A DNA stretch of 64,000 nucleotides from positions 7,337,007-7,401,006 of the forward strand of contig NC_044930.1 in NCBI RefSeq assembly GCF_003576645.1, in the 5' to 3' direction. The notes under the pieces are model-generated. The model worked only from the letters and a program-made list of their open reading frames with translations, searched no databases and had not been told where the DNA came from. Numbering within the stretch: position 1 is the stretch's first letter; each line of letters opens with the position of its first letter. The stretch comes from Ipomoea triloba. Lineage: Eukaryota; Streptophyta; Magnoliopsida; Solanales; Convolvulaceae. This document shows positions 56,697 through 64,000 of this stretch, piece after piece. The position numbers and the translations under genes were made by a program.

Positions 56697-59600
56697 AAAT
56701 TACAACTACGTACATAAACATGTCAATTTAGTTTATAAGGCATAATAACCTGTTAATGACCTGTAATAACAGGTATATTTAAATGTCACTTTTTTTGAAT
56801 AAAATGTGTCAAATAGGAATCAATTAGGCTCTCAAAACTATTTAAAGTTGCAATTTAGTACATAAACATGCTAATTTAATTCATCAAGGCATAATTACCT
56901 ATTAGTGACCTGTAATAACAGGTAATGTAAATGTTACTTTTTTAGCATAAAATGTGTCAAATAAGCCATCGAACTTTATCTGAAAAATCAATTAGGCATT
57001 TAAACCATTTAAAATTGCAATAAGGTACATACACATGTCAATTTAGTTTATAAGGCTTGATTACCTGTTAGTGACCTGTAATACCAGGTAAATTTAAATG
57101 TCACTTTTTTTAAAAAAAAATGCGTCAAATAGGCATCGTTTGGACTCTCAAACTATTTAAAGTTGCAATTTAGTACATAAACATGCCAATTTAGTTCATC
57201 AAGGCATAATTACCTATTAGTGACCTGTAATAACAGGTAAATTTAAATGTCACTTTTTTTAAAAAAAAATGCGTAAAATAGGCATCGTTTGGACTCTCAA
57301 ACTATTTAAAGTTGCAATTTAGTACATAAACATGCCAATTTAGTTCATCAAGGCATAATTACCTATTAGTGACCTGTAATAACAGGTAATGTAAATGTCA
57401 CTTTTTTAGCATAAAATGTGTCAAATTGACCATCGAACTTTATCACAAAAATCAATTAGGCACTCAAACATTTTAAAATTGCAATTTGGTAATTAAACAT
57501 GTCAATTTAGTTTATAAGGCGTAATTGCCTGTTAGTGACCTGTAATACCAGGTAAATTTAAATGCCATTTTTTTTTGCGTAAAATGTGTCAAATAGACAT
57601 CAATTAGGCTCTCAGACTTTTTAAAGTTGCAATTAAAAAAATAAACATGTCAATTTAGTTCATCAAGGCGTAATTTCCTTTTAGTGACCTGTAATACTAG
57701 GTAATTTAAATGTCACTTTTTTTGCATAAAATTTGTCAAATAAGCATCAATTAGGCTCTCAAACTATTTAAAGTTGCAATTTGGTACATAAACATGCCAA
57801 TTTAGTTAATCAAAGCATAATTACCTATTTGCGACCTGTAATAACAGGTAAATGTAAATATCACATTTTCAGCATAAAATGGGTCAAATGAGGCATCGAA
57901 CTTTATCAGAAAAATCAATTAGGCACTCAAACGTTTTAAAATTGCAATTTGGTACTTAAACATGTCAATTTAGTTTATAAGGCGTAATTACCTGTTAGTG
58001 AGCTGTAATACCAGGTAAATTTAAATGTCATTTTTTTTTGCGTAAAATGTGTCAAATAGACATCAATTAGGCTCTCAAACTTTTTAAAGTTGCAATTAAA
58101 AAAATAAACATGTCAATTTAGTCCATCAAGTCGTAATTTCCTTTTAGTGACCTGTAATACTAGGTAATTTAAATGTCACTTTTTTTGCATAAAATGTGTC
58201 AAATAGGCCATCGAACTTTATCTGAAAAATCAATTAGGTATTCAAACCATTTAAAATTGGAATAAGGTACATACACATGTCAATTTAGTTTATAAGGCAT
58301 GATTACCTGTTAGTGACCTGTAATACCAGGTAAATTTAAATGTCACTTTTTTTGAAAAAAATGTGTAGAATAGGCATCATTTAGGCTCTCAAACTATTTA
58401 AAGCTGCAATTTAGTACATAAACATGCCAATGTAGTTCATCAAGGCATAATTACTTATTAGTGACCTGTAATAACAGGTAATGTAAATGTCATTTTTTTA
58501 GCATAAAATGTGTCAAATAGGCCATCGAACTTTATCAGAAAAATCAATAAGACACTCAAACGTTTTAAAATTGCAATTTCGTACTTAAACATGTCAGTTT
58601 AGTTTATAAGGCGTAATTACCTGTTAGTGACCTGTAATACAAGGTAAATTTAAATGTCATTTTTTTTTGCATAAAATGTGTCAAATAGACATCAATTAGG
58701 CTCTCAAACTTTTTAAAGTTGCAATTAAAAAAATAAACATGTCAATTTAGTTCATAAAGACGTAATTACTTTTAGTGACCTGTAATACTAGGTAATTTAA
58801 ATGTCACTTTTTTTGCATAAAATTTGTCAAATAAGCACCAATATGGCTCTCAAACTATTTAAAGTTGCAATTTGGTACATAAACATGCCAATTTAGTTAA
58901 TCAAAGCATAATTACCTATTTGCGACTTGTAATAACAGGTAAATGTAAATATCACCTTTTCAGCATAAAATGGGTCAAATGAGGCATCGAACTTTATCAG
59001 AAAAATCAATTAGGCACTCAAACCTTTTTAAATTGAAATTAGGTACATAAATATGTCAATTTAGTTTATAAGGCATAATTACCTGTTAGTGACTTGTAAT
59101 ACCTGGTAAATTTAAATGTCACTATTTTTCAATAAAATGTGTCAATTAGGCATCTATTAGGCTCTCGAACTATTTAAAATTGCAATTTGGTACATAAACA
59201 TTCCAATTTAGTTCATCAAAGCATAATTACCTATTAGAGACCTGTAATAACAGGTAAATGTAAATATCACTTTTTAGCATAAAATGGGTTAAATGAGGCA
59301 TCGAACTTTATCAGAAAAATCAATTAGGCACTCAAACCGTTTAAAATTGCAATTTGGTACTTAAATATGTCAATTTAGTTTATAAGGCATGATTACCTGT
59401 TAGTGACCTGTAATAACAGGTAAATTTAAATGTCACTTTTTTTGCATAAAATTTGTCTAATAGGCATCAATTAGCCTCTCAAACTATTTAACGTTGCAAT
59501 TTCTAACATAAACATGCCAATTTCGTTCAGTAATACATAATTACCTGTTAGTGACCTGTAATAAGAGGTAATGTAAATATCAATTTTTTAGCATAAAATG

Positions 59601-60526
59601 TGTCAAATAGGCCATCGAACTTTATCTGAAAAATCAATTAGGCACTCAAACCTTTTAAAATTGCAATTAGGTACATAAACATGTCAATTTAGTTTATAAG
59701 GCACAATCACCTGTTAGTGACCTGTAATAACAGGTAAATTTAAATGTCACTTTTTTTGAATAAAATGTGTCAGATAGGCATCAATTAGGCTCTCAAACTA
59801 TTTAAAGTTGCAATTTGATACATAAACATGCCAATTTAGTTTATCAAAGCATAATTACCTATTAGTAACCTGTAATAACAGGTAAATGTAAATATAACTT
59901 TTTTAGCATAAAATGTGCCAAATAGGCCCTCGAACTTTATCTGAGAAATCAATTAGGCACTCAAACCTTTTAAAATTACAACTACGTACATAAACATGTC
60001 AATTTAGTTTATAAGGCATAATAACCTATTAATGACCTGTAATAACAGGTATATTTAAATGTCACTTTTTTGAATAAAATGTGTCAAATAGGCATCAATT
60101 AGGCTCTCAAACTATTTAAAGTTGCAATTTAGTACATAAACATGCCAATTTAGTTCATCAAGGCATAATTACCTATTGGTGACCTGTAATAACAGGTAAT
60201 GTAAATGTCACTTTTTTAGCATAAAATGTGTCAAATAGGCCATCGAACTTTATCTGAAAAATCAATTAGGCATTCAAACCATTTAAAATTGCAATAAGGT
60301 ACATACACATGTCAATTTAGTTTATAAGGCATGATTACCTGTTAGTGACCTGTAATACCAGGTAATTTAAATGTCACTTTTTTTTAAAAAAAAATGCGTC
60401 AAATAGGAATCATTTAGACTCTCAAACTATTTAAAGTTGCAATTTAGTACATAAACATGCCAATTTAGTTCATCAAGGCATAATTACTTATTAGTGACTT
60501 GTAAAAACAGGTAATGTAAATGTCAC

Positions 60527-60527
60527 N
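60527..60527. other. Single-N assembly join
   Basis: TGTCAC-N-CAATTAGG skips most of a monomer, so a contig join inside the array is likely. Confidence 0.9.
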
Positions 60528-61430
60528 CAATTAGGTACATAAACATTTCAATTTAGTTTTATAAGGCATAATTACCTGTTAGTGACTTGTAATACCTGGT
60601 AAATTTAAATGTCACTTTTTTTGAATAAAATGTGTCAAATAGGCATCTATTAGGCTCTCGAATATTTAAAATTGCAATTTGGTACATAAACATTCCAATT
60701 TAGTTCATCAAAGCATAATTACCTATTAGAGACCTGTAATAACAGGTAAATGTAAATATCACTTTTTAGCATAAAATGGGTTAAATGATGCATCGAACTT
60801 TATCAGAAAAATCAATTAGGTACATAAACATTTCAATTTAGTTTTATAAGGCATAATTACCTGTTAGTGACTTGTAATACCTGGTAAATTTAAATGTCAC
60901 TTTTTTTGAATAAAATGTGTCAAATAGGCATCTATTAGGCTCTCGAATATTTAAAATTGCAATTTGGTACATAAACATTCCAATTTAGTTCATCAAAGCA
61001 TAATTACCTATTAGAGACCTGTAATAACAGGTAAATGTAAATATCACTTTTTAGCATAAAATGGGTTAAATGAGGCATCGAACTTTATCAGAAAAATCAA
61101 TTAGGCACTCAAACCTTTTAAAATCGCAATTAGGTACATAAACATTTCAATTTAGTTTTATAAGGCATAATTACCTGTTAGTGACTTGTAATACCTGGTA
61201 AATTTAAATGTTACTTTTTTTGAATAAAATGTGTCAAATAGGCATCTATTAGGCTCTCGAATATTTAAAATTGCAATTTGGTACATAAACATTCCAATTT
61301 AGTTCATCAAAGCATAATTACCTATTAGAGACCTGTAATAACAGGTAAATGTAAATATCACTTTTTAGCATAAAATGGGTTAAATGAGGCATCGAACTTT
61401 ATCAGAAAAATCAATTAGGCACTCAAACCT
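60528..61430 (+). repeat. Recent higher-order repeat, ~314 bp, 3 copies
   Basis: The variant CATTTCAATTTAGTTTTATA starts at about 60544, 60829 and 61143 (spacing 285 and 314). The first spacing is short because about 29 bp (GCACTCAAACCTTTTAAAAT...) are missing. The copies are otherwise nearly identical. Confidence 0.8.
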
Positions 61431-61959
61431 TTTAAAATTGCAATTAGGTACATAAACATGTCAATTTAGTTTATAAGGCACAATTACCTATTAGTGACCT
61501 GTAATAACAGGTAAATTTAAATGTCACTTTTTTTGCATAAAATTTGTCTAATAGGCATCAATTAGCCTCTCAAACTATTTAACGTTGCAATTTCTAACAT
61601 AAACATGCCAATTTAGTTCATTAATACATAATTACCTGTTAGTGACCTGTAATAAGAGGTAATGTAAATATCAATTTTTTAGCATAAAATGTGTCAAATA
61701 GGCCATCGAACTTTATCTGAAAAATCAATTAGGCACTCAAACCTTTTAAAATTGCAATTAGGTACATAAACATGTCAATTTAGTTTATAAGGCACAATTA
61801 CCTATTAGTGACCTGTAATAACAGGTAAATTTAAATGTCACTTTTTTTGAATAAAATGTGTCAGATAGGCATCAATTAGGCTCTCAAACTATTTAAAGTT
61901 GCAATTTGGTACATAAAAATGCCAATTTAGTTCATCAAAGCATAATTACCTATTAGAGA

Positions 61960-63195
61960 CCTGTAATAACAGGTAAATTTAAATGTCACTTTTTTTTAAA
62001 AAAAAATGCGTCAAATAGGAATCATTTAGACTCTCAAACTATTTAAAGTTGCAATTTGGTACATAAAAATGCCAATTTAGTTCATCAAAGCATAATTACC
62101 TATTAGAGACCTGTAATAACAGGTAAATGTAAATATCACTTTTTAGCATAAAATGGGTTAAATGATGCAGCGAACTTTATCAGAAAAATCAAGGAGGCAC
62201 TCAAACCTTTTTAAATTGCAATTAGGTACATAACTATGTCAATTTAGTTTATAAGGCATGATTACCTGTGAGTGACCTGTAATACCAGGTCATTTAAATG
62301 TCACTTTTTTTTAAAAAAAAATGCGTCAAATAGGAATCATTTAGACTCTCAAACTATTTAAAGTTGCAATTTGGTACATAAAAATGCCAATTTAGTTCAT
62401 CAAAGCATAATTACCTATTAGAGACCTGTAATAACAGGTAAATGTAAATATCACTTTTTAGCATAAAATGGGTTAAATGATGCAGCGAACTTTATCAGAA
62501 AAATCAAGGAGGCACTCAAACCTTTTTAAATTGCAATTAGGTACATAACTATGTCAATTTAGTTTATAAGGCATGATTACCTGTGAGTGACCTGTAATAC
62601 CAGGTCATTTAAATGTCACTTTTTTTTAAAAAAAAATGCGTCAAATAGGAATCATTTAGACTCTCAAACTATTTAAAGTTGCAATTTGGTACATAAAAAT
62701 GCCAATTTAGTTCATCAAAGCATAATTACCTATTAGAGACCTGTAATAACAGGTAAATGTAAATATCACTTTTTAGCATAAAATGGGTTAAATGATGCAG
62801 CGAACTTTATCAGAAAAATCAAGGAGGCACTCAAACCTTTTTAAATTGCAATTAGGTACATAACTATGTCAATTTAGTTTATAAGGCATGATTACCTGTG
62901 AGTGACCTGTAATACCAGGTCATTTAAATGTCACTTTTTTTTAAAAAAAAATGCGTCAAATAGGAATCATTTAGACTCTCAAACTATTTAAAGTTGCAAT
63001 TTGGTACATAAAAATGCCAATTTAGTTCATCAAAGCATAATTACCTATTAGAGACCTGTAATAACAGGTAAATGTAAATATCACTTTTTAGCATAAAATG
63101 GGTTAAATGATGCAGCGAACTTTATCAGAAAAATCAAGGAGGCACTCAAACCTTTTTAAATTGCAATTAGGTACATAACTATGTCAATTTAGTTT
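61960..63195 (+). repeat. Recent higher-order repeat, 315 bp, ~4 copies
   Basis: The private variant AAGGAGGCACTC occurs at 62191, 62506, 62821 and 63136, exactly 315 bp apart. Linked variants (GATGCAGCG, ATAACTATGTC, GTGAGTGACC, AGGTCATTTAAA) travel with it. I saw no differences between the complete copies. Confidence 0.88.
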
Positions 63196-64000
63196 ATAAG
63201 GCATAATAACCTATTAATGACCTGTAATAACAGGTATATTTAAATGTCACTTTTTTGAATAAAATGTGTCAAATAGGCATCAATTAGGCTCTCAAACTAT
63301 TTAAAGTTGCAATTTGATACATAAGCATGCCAATTTAGTTTATCAAAGCATAATTACCTATTAGTAACCTGTAATAACAAGTAAATGTAAATATAACTTT
63401 TTTAGCATAAAATGTGCCAAATAGGCCCTCGAACTTTATCTGAAAATCAATTAGGCACTCAAACCTTTTAAAATTATAACTACGTACATAAACATGTCAA
63501 TTTAGTTTATAAGGCATGATTACCTGTTAGTGACCTGTAATACCAGGTAATTTAAATGTCACTTTTTTTTAAAAAAAAATGCGTCAAATAGGAATCATTT
63601 AGACTCTCAAACTATTTAAAGTTGCAATTTAGTACATAAACATGCCAATTTAGTTCATCAAGGCATAATTACTTATTAGTGACTTGTAAAAACAGGTAAT
63701 GTAAATGTCACTTTTTTAGCATAAAATGTGTCAAATAGGCCATCGAACTTTATCAGAAAAATCAATTAGGCACTCAAACATTTTAAAATTGCAATTTGGT
63801 ACTTAAACATGTCAATTTAGTTTATAAGGCGTAATTGCCTGTTAGTGACCTGTAATACCAGGTAAATTTAAATGTCATTTTTTTTTGCTTAAAATGTGTC
63901 AAATAGACATCAATTAGGCTCTCAGACTTTTTAAAGCTGCAATTAAAAAAATAAACATGTCAATTTAGTTCATAAAGGCGTAATTTGCTTTTAGTGACCT

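Larger units (their letters stand above)
54647..64000 (+). repeat. Dimeric satellite array, right block
   Basis: Array continues in phase from the target duplication (GTGTCAAATAGGCCATCGAA) to the window end, so its right edge is not seen. More variant units than the central block: AAAAAAAAATGCGTC poly-A variants, AAATGGGTTAAATGATGCAGC variants, and B-type units with AATTAAAAAAATAAACATGT. A single N at 60527 marks a join. Confidence 0.93.

Noticed and set aside
36196..64000. CRISPR-like array
   Set aside because: Repeats are contiguous monomers of about 150 bp without unique spacers, in a plant genome with introns and retrotransposons.

Overview
This is nuclear DNA from a flowering plant, most likely a eudicot. 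The evidence is two spliced or plant-specific nuclear genes, CT-rich leaders, plant MITEs and SINEs, and a plant-type Ty3/gypsy element with two RNase H domains, all in AT-rich intergenic DNA. I could not fix the genus from sequence alone. Two host protein genes are convincing. One is an eight-exon RRM gene of the LIF2 / hnRNP Q-R type (9315..12434, +). The other is an intronless AT-hook (AHL) gene (18192..19175, -). There is also a tRNA-Glu(CTC) gene (6247..6318, -). Layout. 1..6.6 kb is repeat-rich: two Stowaway-like MITEs, a 111-bp tandem repeat, a two-exon remnant of an ERECTA-type receptor kinase, a LINE RNase H remnant, and a 967-bp assembly gap inside poly-A beside the tRNA gene. 7..12.5 kb is the LIF2-like gene, followed by an 817-bp element with 26-bp terminal inverted repeats. 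13.6..36.2 kb is gene-poor. It holds the AHL gene on a GC-rich island, a Tourist-like MITE with a TTA target duplication, foldback elements, copies of one tRNA-derived SINE family, two hAT-like MITEs, LINE RNase H pseudogenes and possible solo LTRs. From about 36.2 kb to the window end lies one satellite array. Two related monomers of about 166 bp (A) and 147 bp (B) alternate, giving a 301-316 bp dimer. The array is broken by a 1,259-bp solo-LTR-like insertion (37130..38388) and by a 6,693-bp Tat-lineage Ty3/gypsy retrotransposon (47954..54646, -) with a perfect 5-bp target duplication. That retrotransposon is dead in this copy: gag-protease and pol are separated by one in-frame TGA, and the end of integrase and half of the 3' LTR are deleted. 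Things most worth a second look: (i) the AHL reading frame extends upstream to a CTG lying exactly where relatives carry their conserved MAN..WW start; (ii) satellite monomer lengths equal nucleosome-core and chromatosome lengths, and each monomer carries an 11-bp dyad; (iii) four separate micro-duplications, three in satellite and one in the integrase frame, all have a period of exactly 42 bp; (iv) a 603-bp inverted satellite block is sandwiched between two apparently identical 1,058-bp direct copies at a single-N join, which may be real rearrangement or misassembly.
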